DNA from: an uncultured Campylobacter sp.
GTDB taxonomy: Bacteria; Campylobacterota; Campylobacteria; Campylobacterales; Campylobacteraceae
Assembly: GCF_938045775.1 (NCBI RefSeq)
Contig: NZ_CALIBH010000277.1
Location: 1 to 12,121 of the forward strand
Length of the DNA: 12,121 nt
Reading direction: 5' to 3'
Numbering within the stretch: position 1 is the first letter of the stretch; each line of letters opens with the position of its first letter. A program made the position numbers and the translations under genes. Shown in pieces: positions 1-6,658 of the stretch. The notes below the pieces were generated by a model. It saw nothing but the letters and a program-made list of their open reading frames with translations. It did no database searches and was not told the DNA's origin.

Positions 1-230
1 CTCTAAGCAATGTCGCGGCAGTGCTGGCCGCCGCGGGTGCGGATAAAAACGACGTGCGGATGTGCCGCGTCTATACGCCGGGCGTCGAGAACTGGGATGT
101 GATCGACGAGCAGTACGCGCTGTTTTTCGGCGCGCATAAGCCTGCTCGCGTCGTGGTGCCGACTACGGCTCTACACTTTGGCTGCCTCGTAGAGATCGAG
201 GCCGTCGCAAAAATCAAAGAGAAAAAATAG
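1..230 (+). CDS. ridA: RidA/YjgF-family reactive intermediate (enamine/imine) deaminase, 3' part
   Basis: Only the C-terminal ~75 residues are present. The reading frame is open from position 3, so the gene starts before the window. RidA proteins are small trimeric enzymes that hydrolyse reactive enamines/imines such as 2-aminoacrylate, which PLP enzymes release, and so protect other PLP enzymes in the cytosol. The visible part has the family hallmarks: an N/V...L.AAGA segment, YALFFGAHKPARVVV with the substrate-carboxylate-binding Arg in the PAR motif, and the late VEIEAVA motif with the conserved Glu. The stop TAG is followed after 8 nt by the ATG of a PLP enzyme on the same strand, so the two are probably co-transcribed and functionally linked. 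Family assignment is firm; the exact substrate is unknown. Confidence 0.93.
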   Translation, partial: LSNVAAVLAAAGADKNDVRMCRVYTPGVENWDVIDEQYALFFGAHKPARVVVPTTALHFGCLVEIEAVAKIKEKK

Positions 231-238
231 GAGCGAAA

Positions 239-1324
239 ATGAGCGATTTCATCTGCACGGGCTGCGGCAAGCACGCGCCCATCGATACTTTGAGTTATAA
301 ATGCGACTGCGGCGGGCCGTATAAACTAAACTCCGACGCGCCTAAATTTAACCCCGCGCTCGTAGATCAAAGCGAGTTTAACATCTTTAGATACCGCAAG
401 TTTATGGGTATCGACACGGCTAAATTTAAAGAAATCTCTATGGGCGAGGGGCTTACGGCGAGCGTAAAATTTGGCGAAAATCTCTATCTCAAACTCGACT
501 ACGCGATGCCTACGCTTTCGTTTAAAGACCGCGGTGCGGCGGTTTTGGTGCTGCACGCCAAAAATATCGGCGTAAAAAAGGTGCTACAAGACTCCAGCGG
601 CAACGCAGGCAACGCCGTGGCAGCGTACTGCGCTCGTGCGGGCATCGAATGCGAAATTTACGTCCCGAAGGGCACGTCGCCCAAAAAGATCGATATGATC
701 AAAAGCCACGGCGCGCACGTCACGGTGTTTGACGGCAGCCGCGACGAGACGGCGGATGCGTGCCGCAAAAAGGCCGCGCAGGAGCAGATCTATTACGCCA
801 ACCACGTTTATAATCCGATCTTTTACGAGGGCACGAAGAGCTACGTTTATGAGATCTACGAGCAGCTGGGCAGGGTGCCGCGCAATATCTTTATCCCCGT
901 GGGCAACGGCACGCTACTGCTGGGCGCTCAAGCGGCGCTCGGCGAGCTATATGAGGGCGGTCTTATCAAAGCGCTGCCAAAAATTTTTATCGTTCAGGGC
1001 GAGCGTTGCGCTCCGCTTTTCGGCGCCGAAGGTACGGCGCGTGAGATCGAGCCGCAGCCGACGCTAGCGGAGGGTATCGCGATCGCAAGACCGATGCGCG
1101 CGGTCGAAATTCTCGGCTCAAGCTACGCGGGCGAGCGCGAGGTGATCTTGGCGAGCGAGAGCGACATACTGCCTGCCAGAGCGGCGCTTGCACGCGGCGG
1201 ATTTTACGTCGAGCACACGACCGCGGCTACCTACGCGGCGTATCTGCGCTACAAAGAAAGTCGTGATCTGCAAGGAGATATCATCATTCCGCTTTGCGGC
1301 GCGGGGCTGAAGAGCGATCATTAA
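239..1324 (+). CDS. Threonine synthase-like PLP-dependent enzyme (fold type II) with N-terminal zinc ribbon
   Basis: This 361-residue protein starts at an ATG behind a good AGGAG ribosome site that overlaps the ridA stop. Residues 6-25 carry CxxC and CxC cysteine pairs (C6, C9, C22, C24), the rubredoxin-like zinc ribbon typical of class II threonine synthases and their paralogues. The PLP lysine is K96 in SFKDRG; the substrate-binding DSSGNAGNA lies at 118-126 and the phosphate-binding PVGNGTLLLG at 220-229. The C-terminal cofactor-ring loop reads PLCGAGLKS (351-359). The first choice is threonine synthase (O-phosphohomoserine + water to threonine + phosphate). However, the segment before the lysine reads MPTLSFKD instead of the usual NPTGSFKD, and the gene sits with ridA rather than hom/thrB. 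A paralogue with another beta-elimination or beta-replacement activity (cysteate synthase-like or an amino-acid ammonia-lyase) is therefore possible, so I leave the symbol blank. Confidence 0.9.
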   Translation: MSDFICTGCGKHAPIDTLSYKCDCGGPYKLNSDAPKFNPALVDQSEFNIFRYRKFMGIDTAKFKEISMGEGLTASVKFGENLYLKLDYAMPTLSFKDRGAAVLVLHAKNIGVKKVLQDSSGNAGNAVAAYCARAGIECEIYVPKGTSPKKIDMIKSHGAHVTVFDGSRDETADACRKKAAQEQIYYANHVYNPIFYEGTKSYVYEIYEQLGRVPRNIFIPVGNGTLLLGAQAALGELYEGGLIKALPKIFIVQGERCAPLFGAEGTAREIEPQPTLAEGIAIARPMRAVEILGSSYAGEREVILASESDILPARAALARGGFYVEHTTAATYAAYLRYKESRDLQGDIIIPLCGAGLKSDH

Positions 1325-1720
1325 ATTTAAGCGCCAGACGGATTTGTGTGGCTAGCTAGCGGTGAGGAATTTTAAATTTTTGCCGCTTTAAATTTAGCGA
1401 GTTTATGAGTTTGTTTTTGGTGAAATTCTAAAAATTTAACGATGCGTAGGCTTTTAAATTTAAATTTGTACCGAAGCGCGGGAACACCTTTCGTTGCGGT
1501 ATGATACGGTGTGTTTTGTAGAGACTTCGCTGCTAGCTGGATTTGTAAAATTTTATCTACCAATAACTGGGCGGTCGCTCTTTAAATTTGAAATTACGGT
1601 CAAAATTTTATAAAAATTAATCTGCAAAAAGCGGCACTATCCACCCGTATCATTTAAAATTTAGCCATTTTTATCGCTCTTGGCGAGCGAGCTTATACGC
1701 AGAGGCTCAAAGTTGCGCGA
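1325..1720. other. AT-rich spacer without convincing genes, dense in AAATTT
   Basis: This is about 400 bp between converging genes (the PLP enzyme on plus, GrpB on minus). I count nine AAATTT hexamers in it, against about 0.1 expected for random sequence. A GCTAGCTAGC stretch lies at 1351-1360. No clear intrinsic terminator with a T-tract was found behind either gene. An open minus-strand frame of 63 codons (1372-1563) has no recognised family, no good ribosome site, and a composition dominated by K and F codons from AAATTT. I regard it as non-coding. Confidence 0.6.
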
Positions 1721-2269
1721 CTATTTTAGATTTTCTTTAGCAATGCGCGTAAGCTTAAGCACGAATTCGCTTTTTGCCGCAGTGTAGGCGTCGCGGTCAA
1801 ACTCATAGCGCTTGCAAAGCTCTAATTTAAGCGCCTCGTACTGCGCGGCGATATCCGCATTCTCCCGCAAAAAATCTCTAAAAAATATCTCATCCGCATC
1901 ACCGCAATTTCGTAGATGCACGTGAAAAACGCGCTCGGCAAACCCCGCTTCGGTGTAGCCCTTATTTAGGCTGCAGCGGCTCCCCTTTTCGCTCATTAGC
2001 AGATAGCCGGCCTCTACCAGGCGCTGTTTGGCGGCGGCAATATCCGAGCATTCGATCAAAATATCTACGATCGGCTTCGCCCAGATCCCGCTTACCGCGG
2101 TGCTGCCGATATGGTGGATCTTGATCTCGCCGGGGTCTCGCAGCAGGCCGCGCAGAATTTCGCGCTCCTGCCTAAAGTATTCGCTCCAGCGCGGATCGTG
2201 CGGTACGAGACGTATCGGAAAGAGCTGCCACAGCTCTTGCAGGCTCATCGAAAGGAGTTTATTGCTCAT
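1721..2269 (-). CDS. GrpB family (UPF0157) protein, predicted nucleotidyltransferase fold
   Basis: This 182-residue protein belongs to the GrpB/UPF0157 family, which has a nucleotidyltransferase-like fold and no settled in vivo role. The family signature is clear: an N-terminal LVPHDPRWSEYF motif at 21-32, then GSTAVSG at 55-61 and AKPIVDILI at 64-72 (the GS...D core of the nucleotidyltransferase fold), a HVHLR segment at 116-120, and a C-terminal RDFLRENADIAAQYEALK helix. The ATG at 2269 is preceded by GGGAG with a 4-nt gap; the in-frame ATG seven codons downstream lacks such a site, so the longer form is chosen. The gene stands alone, with tRNA-Ser just upstream on the same strand and a spacer behind it. 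In some bacteria GrpB domains are fused to dephospho-CoA kinase; that is not so here. Family is confident, function is not. Confidence 0.92.
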   Translation of the reverse strand: MSNKLLSMSLQELWQLFPIRLVPHDPRWSEYFRQEREILRGLLRDPGEIKIHHIGSTAVSGIWAKPIVDILIECSDIAAAKQRLVEAGYLLMSEKGSRCSLNKGYTEAGFAERVFHVHLRNCGDADEIFFRDFLRENADIAAQYEALKLELCKRYEFDRDAYTAAKSEFVLKLTRIAKENLK

Positions 2270-2303
2270 CTAGCTCCCGAGTATTGGGTGAAATTTGAAT
2301 GAA

Positions 2304-2391
2304 TGGCGGGTAGATAGGGATTCGAACCCTAGAAGGCTGACGCCTTACGCGCTTTCGAGGCGCGCTCCTTCGACCGCTCGGACATCTACCC
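2304..2391 (-). tRNA. tRNA-Ser(CGA), reads UCG
   Basis: The reverse complement folds into a complete class II tRNA of 88 nt. The acceptor stem GGGTAGA/TCTACCC is followed by discriminator G and an encoded CCA. The D-arm begins TCCGAGCGG. The anticodon stem CGCGC/GCGCG encloses loop CTCGAAA, giving anticodon CGA. The long variable arm (AAGGC...GCCTT) is typical of serine tRNAs, and the T-arm carries GGTTCGAATCC. A possible -10 box TACATT lies at 2399-2404 on the minus strand, the right distance upstream, and a perfect inverted repeat (2407-2426) sits just above it. It is probably transcribed alone; GrpB starts 34 nt downstream on the same strand and could be read through. Confidence 0.97.
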
Positions 2392-2680
2392 GAATGAAAA
2401 TGTAATTTAAGCCAAAAATGGCTTAATAACAGATTTAAAAATGAAATTCCGCGTGAAATTTCGCCTGATTTTGCGGGCGGGGGTTGAAATTTAACGGCAC
2501 AAATTTAGATTTCGTTTTAAATCCACGGCTTAAGGTACGGCGCGCTTTCGGCATAAAATTTGCCTTCGCGCGCGTAGTTTTGTGCACGGAATTTTACCGC
2601 TTTATGGATGAAATTTTACGCAAAAGCTCATCGTCGCGGCGGCAAAAATCACTCGCCGTTTATAAATTTCATGCGCCGCC
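2392..2680. other. Spacer upstream of tRNA-Ser and downstream of the GyrI-like gene
   Basis: This gap of about 290 bp probably holds the tRNA-Ser promoter at its left end and the 3' end of the tkt transcript at its right. Apart from the hairpin at 2407-2426 and a weaker GAAATT/AATTTC pair near 2442-2461, nothing clear is present. A plus-strand frame of 79 codons starting at 2484 crosses the end of the GyrI-like gene antisense and shows no recognisable family; I treat it as chance. Confidence 0.5.
2407..2426. repeat. Perfect 8-bp inverted repeat with AAAA loop, upstream of tRNA-Ser
   Basis: TTAAGCCA and TGGCTTAA face each other across an AAAA loop. The element begins 16 nt upstream of the tRNA-Ser 5' end, covering the region between a likely -10 (2399-2404) and -35. 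There is no T-tract on either side long enough for a normal intrinsic terminator. It could be an operator, a weak terminator for the tkt transcript arriving from the right, or chance. Confidence 0.5.
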
Positions 2681-3103
2681 CTACAAAACCGAGATGAAAA
2701 TTTTGATCTCGTCTCCGCCGTAAAACTCAAAATCCGTTCCAAACGCTCTTTTTAGTTCGCCTGCCTCAAAAAAGCCCCAAATTTTGCCCCAAAACTTTGC
2801 TACGTTTTGCGGCTCATTCGGGAAGCTAAAAACCGCGTATTTGCCGCTTCTGATCTCCAAGGCTTCGTCGCTGCAGGGCGCTTTAGCGCCGATAAAGATA
2901 TCGTAAAACCCGTCGGCGCCGTTTTCGTAATCGTAATAGACGCCGTAAATCTCGCTCTGCCCGTCATAGCACTCTTTCATAAATTTCGCCCACAGCGCGG
3001 GAATTTTGCCGCTTCCGCCTAGCTCGTCCGCGTTTTTCGTGCGGGCTTTTAACCCGTAAATTTTAAATCCATCTAAATACGAAATTTTGATTTTTTCGCT
3101 CAA
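2681..3103 (-). CDS. GyrI-like / integron-associated effector-binding domain protein
   Basis: This 140-residue cytosolic protein looks like a stand-alone GyrI-like (AraC effector-binding, Cass2-type) small-molecule-binding domain. Visible markers are the N-terminal beta strand followed by IYGLKARTKNADE (15-27), the KIPALWAKFMKE helix (33-44), the YGVYYDYENGADGFYDIFIG strand pair (53-72), and SGKYAVFSFPNEP (86-98), where the family usually has an AGxYAvF motif. Such domains bind hydrophobic or cationic ligands and often act as drug sensors, but no DNA-binding domain is attached. The start is a TTG at 3101-3103, supported by GGAAAGGG six nt upstream; there is no in-frame ATG near it. It begins only 15 nt after the tkt stop, so it is probably co-transcribed with ispA-tkt. 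The ligand is unknown. Confidence 0.82.
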   Translation of the reverse strand: MSEKIKISYLDGFKIYGLKARTKNADELGGSGKIPALWAKFMKECYDGQSEIYGVYYDYENGADGFYDIFIGAKAPCSDEALEIRSGKYAVFSFPNEPQNVAKFWGKIWGFFEAGELKRAFGTDFEFYGGDEIKIFISVL

Positions 3104-3118
3104 ATTTTACCCTTTCCG

Positions 3119-5047
3119 CTACTGCTCTAAAAGTTCTTTGGCCTGCTTTGCGATCGCGACATCGGTGAATCCGAAAAGCTTAAACAGCTCGCCCGCGTTG
3201 CCGCTTTCGCCGAAGCTTTGCATGCCGTGTACCGCGTCTGCAAATTTATACCACTCAAGCGCGCTTGCGGCTTCAACGGCTAAAATTTTAGTTTGCGCCT
3301 GCAGGATTTGCGCCAGATAGTCAGCGTCCTGCTCGCACAGAAGCTCGAAGCACGGTGCGCTTACGACGTTTGCGCCGATGCCTTGCTCTTGTAGGATCGC
3401 CGCCGCTTTTAGGCAGAGCGAGACTTCGCTGCCGCTTGCGATGAGCGTGATACGTGCTTCTTTGCTTTGCCTTAGCAGATACGCGCCGTTTTGCACGTCG
3501 CCCAAAACCGCCTTAGGCAGCGGCTCAAGCCCTTGGCGCGAGCAGACGAACGCCGCGGGCGCATTCAGAGTAAGCGCCGCGCGCCAGCATTTTACGTTTT
3601 CGTTGCCGTCTGCGGGGCGGAAGGTATAGAAGCCGGGCATCGCGCGGAAGGTGCTAAGCTGCTCGATAGGCTCGTGCGTCGGCCCGTCCTCGCCCACGCC
3701 GATGCTGTCGTGCGTGAAGACGAAATAGTGGCGCAAACCCATCAGCGCCGCAAGTCTAGCGCCCGTCTTGAGATAGTCGCTGAAGATAAAAAACGTCGCG
3801 CTGAACGGGATGAAAAGCCCGTATCTTGCAAAGGCGTTGCCGATCGCCGCCATAGCGTGCTCGCGGATGCCGAAGTGCAAATTTTTGCCGCACGGAAAGT
3901 CGCCGCCGCCTTTTAGCTCGGTCTTATTTGACGCCGCCAAATCGGCGCTTCCGCCCAAAAAGCCGGGCACCGCGTTTGCGATGGCGTTTAAAATTTTGCC
4001 GTTGCTATCGCGCGTGGCGACCTTGAGCCCGCTAAAATCTGGGAATTCTATCTTGCTAAAATCGGGATTTAAAAGCTCGTTTAAAAGCGCTCTTTTTTCA
4101 TCGCTTAACTTCGCAAGCTTCTCCTTCCAAAGCCGCTCCTCTAAATCGCCCCTCTCAACCGCGGCGCGCGTTTCAAAAAGCACGTCCTCGCTTACGACGA
4201 AGCTTTGGGTGGGATCGAAGCCCAGGCTTTGCTTAGCGCGTGCAAGCAGCTCCTCTCCAAGCGGCGCACCGTGCGTCTTGGCCGTACCCTCAAGCTCTAG
4301 CGCGCCCTTGCCGATCGTGGTATTTGCGATGATGAGGTAGGGTTTGGTTTTATTTTTGACCTCGTCAAGGACGAATTCTATCTGATCGAAATTATGCCCG
4401 TCGATGCGCGCGACCTCAAAGCCCTGCGCTTCAAATCGCACCTTAACGTCCTCAAACCACGCGATATCGGTGCTGCCGTCGATCGTGATGCCATTAGAAT
4501 CATAAATTATCGTGAGATTATCGAGGTTGTGTCTGCCCGCAAGCGCGCACGCTTCGTAGCTGATGCCCTCCTGCAGATCGCCGTCGCCACAGAAGCAATA
4601 GACGCGGTGATCGATGATCTCGTTTCCTTCCTCGTTTAGCAGATGCGCGGCGTATTTTGCGGCCATCGCAAATCCGACTGCGTTTGCGACGCCCTGTCCG
4701 AGCGGTCCCGTAGCGATCTCGACGCCCGGGGTAGCGATCTCCGGGTGACCGGGTGTTTTGGAGTGCAGGCGCCTGAAGCTTTTCAAATCGTCCATGCTCA
4801 AATCGTATCCGCTAAGATAGAGGTAGCTATACACGAGCGCGCTTGCATGCCCGCCCGAGAATACGACGCGGTCGCGGTTTAGCCACGCGGGATTTTTGGG
4901 ATTGTGGCGGACCTTACTCATAAATACGCTCATTACGTCGCTTAGCCCCATCGGCGTGCCTGGATGGCCTGAGTTGGCGCTTTGGATCATATCCGCGCTT
5001 AGAAATTTGATCGTGTTTGAAATTTTACTTAGCTGCTCGCTCGACAT
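3119..5047 (-). CDS. tkt: Transketolase
   Basis: This 642-residue enzyme is the normal length for bacterial transketolase. It is a ThDP- and divalent-metal-dependent homodimer that moves two-carbon units between sugar phosphates (xylulose-5-P with ribose-5-P or erythrose-4-P). Motifs in order: SGHPGTPMG (26-34), SGGHASALVYSYLYLSGY, the GPLGQG cofactor loop (114-119), the ThDP motif GDGDLQEG...DSNGITIDG (154-191), catalytic glutamate E396 in REHAM (395-399), and THDSIGVGEDGPTHEP (445-460), followed by FRPADGNE. Start ATG has AAGGA seven nt upstream. It lies 3 nt behind ispA on the same strand. In Campylobacter, which lacks a complete glycolytic route for sugars, transketolase mainly supplies ribose-5-P and erythrose-4-P for nucleotide and aromatic synthesis (general knowledge). 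Confidence 0.98.
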   Translation of the reverse strand: MSSEQLSKISNTIKFLSADMIQSANSGHPGTPMGLSDVMSVFMSKVRHNPKNPAWLNRDRVVFSGGHASALVYSYLYLSGYDLSMDDLKSFRRLHSKTPGHPEIATPGVEIATGPLGQGVANAVGFAMAAKYAAHLLNEEGNEIIDHRVYCFCGDGDLQEGISYEACALAGRHNLDNLTIIYDSNGITIDGSTDIAWFEDVKVRFEAQGFEVARIDGHNFDQIEFVLDEVKNKTKPYLIIANTTIGKGALELEGTAKTHGAPLGEELLARAKQSLGFDPTQSFVVSEDVLFETRAAVERGDLEERLWKEKLAKLSDEKRALLNELLNPDFSKIEFPDFSGLKVATRDSNGKILNAIANAVPGFLGGSADLAASNKTELKGGGDFPCGKNLHFGIREHAMAAIGNAFARYGLFIPFSATFFIFSDYLKTGARLAALMGLRHYFVFTHDSIGVGEDGPTHEPIEQLSTFRAMPGFYTFRPADGNENVKCWRAALTLNAPAAFVCSRQGLEPLPKAVLGDVQNGAYLLRQSKEARITLIASGSEVSLCLKAAAILQEQGIGANVVSAPCFELLCEQDADYLAQILQAQTKILAVEAASALEWYKFADAVHGMQSFGESGNAGELFKLFGFTDVAIAKQAKELLEQ

Positions 5048-5050
5048 TTT

Positions 5051-5902
5051 TCATCCTTTCAGGTATTTTTCTATCAAATTTAAAACCAAATCGCGTAGGC
5101 TCGCATCATAGTCGCTCATCGCGCCGCTTACCTCGTCTATTAGGCGCTGCTTGTAGCTCCTCGCGCCCGCAAGTCCGAGTAAATTTACGAAGGAATTTTT
5201 CGCGCCGTCCGCTCCTACGGGCTTGCCTGCACTTGCCTCGTCGCCCGTGGCGTCGATGATATCATCCTCGATCTGAAATATAAGCCCTAGTTTCAGGCCG
5301 ATCTTGTAAAGCTCATGCGCGAGCTCGTCCTTTAGCCCGCCGATTATGGCGCCTAGCTCAAACGCCGCTGCGATGAGTGCGCCAGTTTTGTGCAGATGCA
5401 AAAACTCAAGCTCGCTTTGCTTTAGAGGGATGTTTTCAAAACGGCAATCGATCGCCTGACCCAGCACCATGCCGCTACTACCTGCATTTCGCGCTAGAGT
5501 TTTAATGCATTTTATCTTGATTTCGTCGCTTAGGTTTGCGTTCGCGGCGATCAAAAATGCGTCTGTATTTAGCGCATCACCCACCAAAATCGCCGTGACC
5601 TCGTCGTATTTTTTATGCAGGCTCGGCCGTCCGCGGCGCAGATCCGCATCGTCCATCGCGGGCAGATCGTCGTGGATAAGCGAGTAGGTGTGGATCATCT
5701 CAAGCGCCATCGCGATCGCCAGCGCACCTTCAAAGCGTCGCTCATCCACTGCCGAAACGACGCCTAGCAGCAGCTGCGCGCGAAAATGCTTCCCGCCCGC
5801 TTGCAGCATGTAATTGAGCGCCTCCTCAAAGTACGGATGAAAGCTGGGCGCCTTCAGCTCGTTTTGCTTCAAGTAATCTTTAAATTTTTCTAAAATATCC
5901 AT
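5051..5902 (-). CDS. ispA: Polyprenyl (farnesyl/geranyl) diphosphate synthase
   Basis: This is an all-alpha trans-prenyltransferase of 283 residues that condenses IPP with allylic diphosphates to farnesyl-PP or a close product, feeding undecaprenyl and quinone side-chain synthesis. It has GGKHFRAQL (36-44), the first Asp-rich motif DDLPAMDDADLRRGRPS (78-94) in the bacterial DDx4D form, HKTG (171-174), and the second Asp-rich motif DDIID (213-217) followed by GKPVGAD...KNSFV. Tyr-Ser just before the first motif (YSLIHDD) is like E. coli IspA, which favours a C15 product. The ATG at 5902 is preferred over an adjacent upstream TTG because AGGA then sits 5 nt away. It is followed after 3 nt by tkt. 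The upstream spacer holds a small ORF whose stop overlaps this ribosome site. Confidence 0.96.
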   Translation of the reverse strand: MDILEKFKDYLKQNELKAPSFHPYFEEALNYMLQAGGKHFRAQLLLGVVSAVDERRFEGALAIAMALEMIHTYSLIHDDLPAMDDADLRRGRPSLHKKYDEVTAILVGDALNTDAFLIAANANLSDEIKIKCIKTLARNAGSSGMVLGQAIDCRFENIPLKQSELEFLHLHKTGALIAAAFELGAIIGGLKDELAHELYKIGLKLGLIFQIEDDIIDATGDEASAGKPVGADGAKNSFVNLLGLAGARSYKQRLIDEVSGAMSDYDASLRDLVLNLIEKYLKG

Positions 5903-5909
5903 CAAATTC

Positions 5910-5999
5910 CTATCGCATGGTTGGGCTTTGGAGCCGCTTTTTACGCGTGGCTCGTTCGGCTACTCTTACTTTCCTGTGTTTATCAGTTTTTTCGCTCAT
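5910..5999 (-). CDS. Possible 29-codon basic leader ORF upstream of ispA
   Basis: An ATG at 5997-5999 opens a 29-residue frame very rich in Arg and Lys (11 of 29). It begins MSEKTDKHRK and ends SPTMR-stop. Its TAG stop overlaps the AGGA ribosome site of ispA and lies 7 nt before the ispA ATG, an arrangement compatible with translational coupling. A TATAAA box at 6020-6025 would place a transcript start shortly before its ATG. Against it, no Shine-Dalgarno sequence precedes it, there is no homologue I recognise, and an opposed hydrophobic frame overlaps it. It may simply be untranslated leader. Confidence 0.25.
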   Translation of the reverse strand: MSEKTDKHRKVRVAERATRKKRLQSPTMR

Positions 6000-6069
6000 T
6001 TTGCTTGTCGCGCTTGTACTTTATACTGTCTGTTTTATGACATTTAGCTGTGTCTTGCGTGCCGTTTAA
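5917..6069 (+). CDS. Possible 50-residue single-span membrane protein, divergent from ispA
   Basis: The ATG at 5917 opens a 50-codon frame ending in TAA at 6067-6069. The predicted peptide has a short basic N-terminus (RFLRVAR at residues 7-13), then an unbroken hydrophobic stretch from about 17 to 41 rich in L, V, F and C, as in small membrane proteins. There is no ribosome site upstream, and the start lies inside the ispA 5' region on the opposite strand. T-rich sequence easily gives hydrophobic frames by chance, so the call is weak. Confidence 0.25.
   Translation: MVGLWSRFLRVARSATLTFLCLSVFSLILLVALVLYTVCFMTFSCVLRAV
6020..6025 (-). promoter_or_regulatory. Candidate -10 box (TATAAA) for ispA-tkt
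   Basis: The minus strand reads CAGTATAAAGTAC here, about 118 nt upstream of the ispA ATG. No convincing -35 is seen, which is normal for Campylobacter sigma70 promoters, but the T-rich -16 region typical of the genus is also weak. ispA could equally be read from ybaB. Confidence 0.3.
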
Positions 6070-6289
6070 ATTTTTATCTCTTTTGTGTTTGCACAGAGGC
6101 AAAACGATCGAAGCGCGTCGCGACAGCCGCTTGTAAATTCTAAACCCTCTGATCGACTGCTTCGCGAAATTTTAAAACTATAAAATTTTGAAATTTCATC
6201 CGCCCCACTTTGTTTAAATTTACCGACTTAGCTCGCAAATTTCTAAATTTAAACGATCCGCCAAATTTAAGCCCGTTTGCAAAACCGCC

Positions 6290-6619
6290 TCAGCCCTTAT
6301 CGCCGAGTAGATCGCCTAGGCCGCCGAGCCCTCCTAGCATGGATGCTGCAGCGCCTTTCTTTTCATTTTCGACGAGTTTTATCGCATCGCCTATCGCCGA
6401 GATCAGCAGGATCTGCAGGCTTTCCTTGTCGCTAAAAAGGCTGTCGTCGATGCTCAGATCGAGCACCTCGCCCGCGCCGTTTAGCCTGATGGCGACCATG
6501 CCCGCGCCCGATTTTACGGTAAATTCCTTGCGCGCATTCTCCTCCTCGATCTGCTTAGCCTTGGCCTGCATCTGATCGAGCATCTGCCCCATTTTCGAAA
6601 AATCCATTCCTTCGAACAT
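6290..6619 (-). CDS. ybaB: YbaB/EbfC family nucleoid-associated protein
   Basis: This 109-residue protein belongs to the YbaB/EbfC family: small DNA-binding dimers shaped like tweezers that coat the nucleoid and affect gene expression. The N-terminus MFEGMDFSKMGQMLDQMQAK leads into a long amphipathic helix (9-30). It is followed by the conserved VKSGAGMVAIRLNGAGEVLDLSID beta section (35-58) and a helix SLQILLISAIGDAIKLVENEK (67-87). The C-terminus is a Gly/Leu-rich tail ending GDLLGDKG. The ATG at 6619 has AAAGGA six nt away and matches the usual MF(E) family start; an adjacent upstream TTG is not used. A TAAAAT box lies at 6643-6648. In many bacteria ybaB lies with dnaX/recR; here it lies near ispA-tkt, as in other Campylobacter. 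Confidence 0.95.
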   Translation of the reverse strand: MFEGMDFSKMGQMLDQMQAKAKQIEEENARKEFTVKSGAGMVAIRLNGAGEVLDLSIDDSLFSDKESLQILLISAIGDAIKLVENEKKGAAASMLGGLGGLGDLLGDKG

Positions 6620-6642
6620 CAAAAATCCTTTAAATTTTGGCT

Positions 6643-6648
6643 ATTTTA
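6643..6648 (-). promoter_or_regulatory. Candidate -10 box (TAAAAT) for ybaB
   Basis: The minus strand reads TTTGCTAAAATAGCC, placing a TAAAAT hexamer 23 nt upstream of the ybaB ATG. This gives a leader of about 15-18 nt. The perfect palindrome at 6659-6670 lies just upstream, in the -25 to -35 zone. Confidence 0.4.
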
Positions 6649-6658
6649 GCAAATTTAA

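Larger units (their letters stand above)
5906..6289. other. Spacer between ybaB and ispA with two opposed small ORFs
   Basis: This is about 384 bp without a recognised gene. The left half (5910-6069) is pyrimidine-rich on the plus strand and low in AAATTT, unlike the other spacers; the right half (6160-6289) returns to AAATTT-rich sequence. As I recall it, C. jejuni has a larger gene (a putative PDZ-type exported protein) between ybaB and ispA; I see no remnant of it here. A possible minus-strand -10 (TATAAA, 6020-6025) could serve ispA. Confidence 0.5.

Noticed and set aside
1372..1563. 63-codon minus-strand open frame in the spacer after the PLP enzyme
   Set aside because: No recognisable family or ribosome site, and many K/F codons that come simply from AAATTT repeats.
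2484..2723. 79-codon plus-strand open frame
   Set aside because: It runs antisense into the well-supported GyrI-like gene and has no domain or ribosome site.
3810..4340. 176-codon plus-strand open frame
   Set aside because: It is entirely antisense to transketolase, serine-rich as expected of a shadow frame in GC-biased coding DNA.
5903..5905. TTG as alternative start of ispA (one residue longer)
   Set aside because: The spacing to AGGA would be too short; the adjacent ATG has a proper gap.
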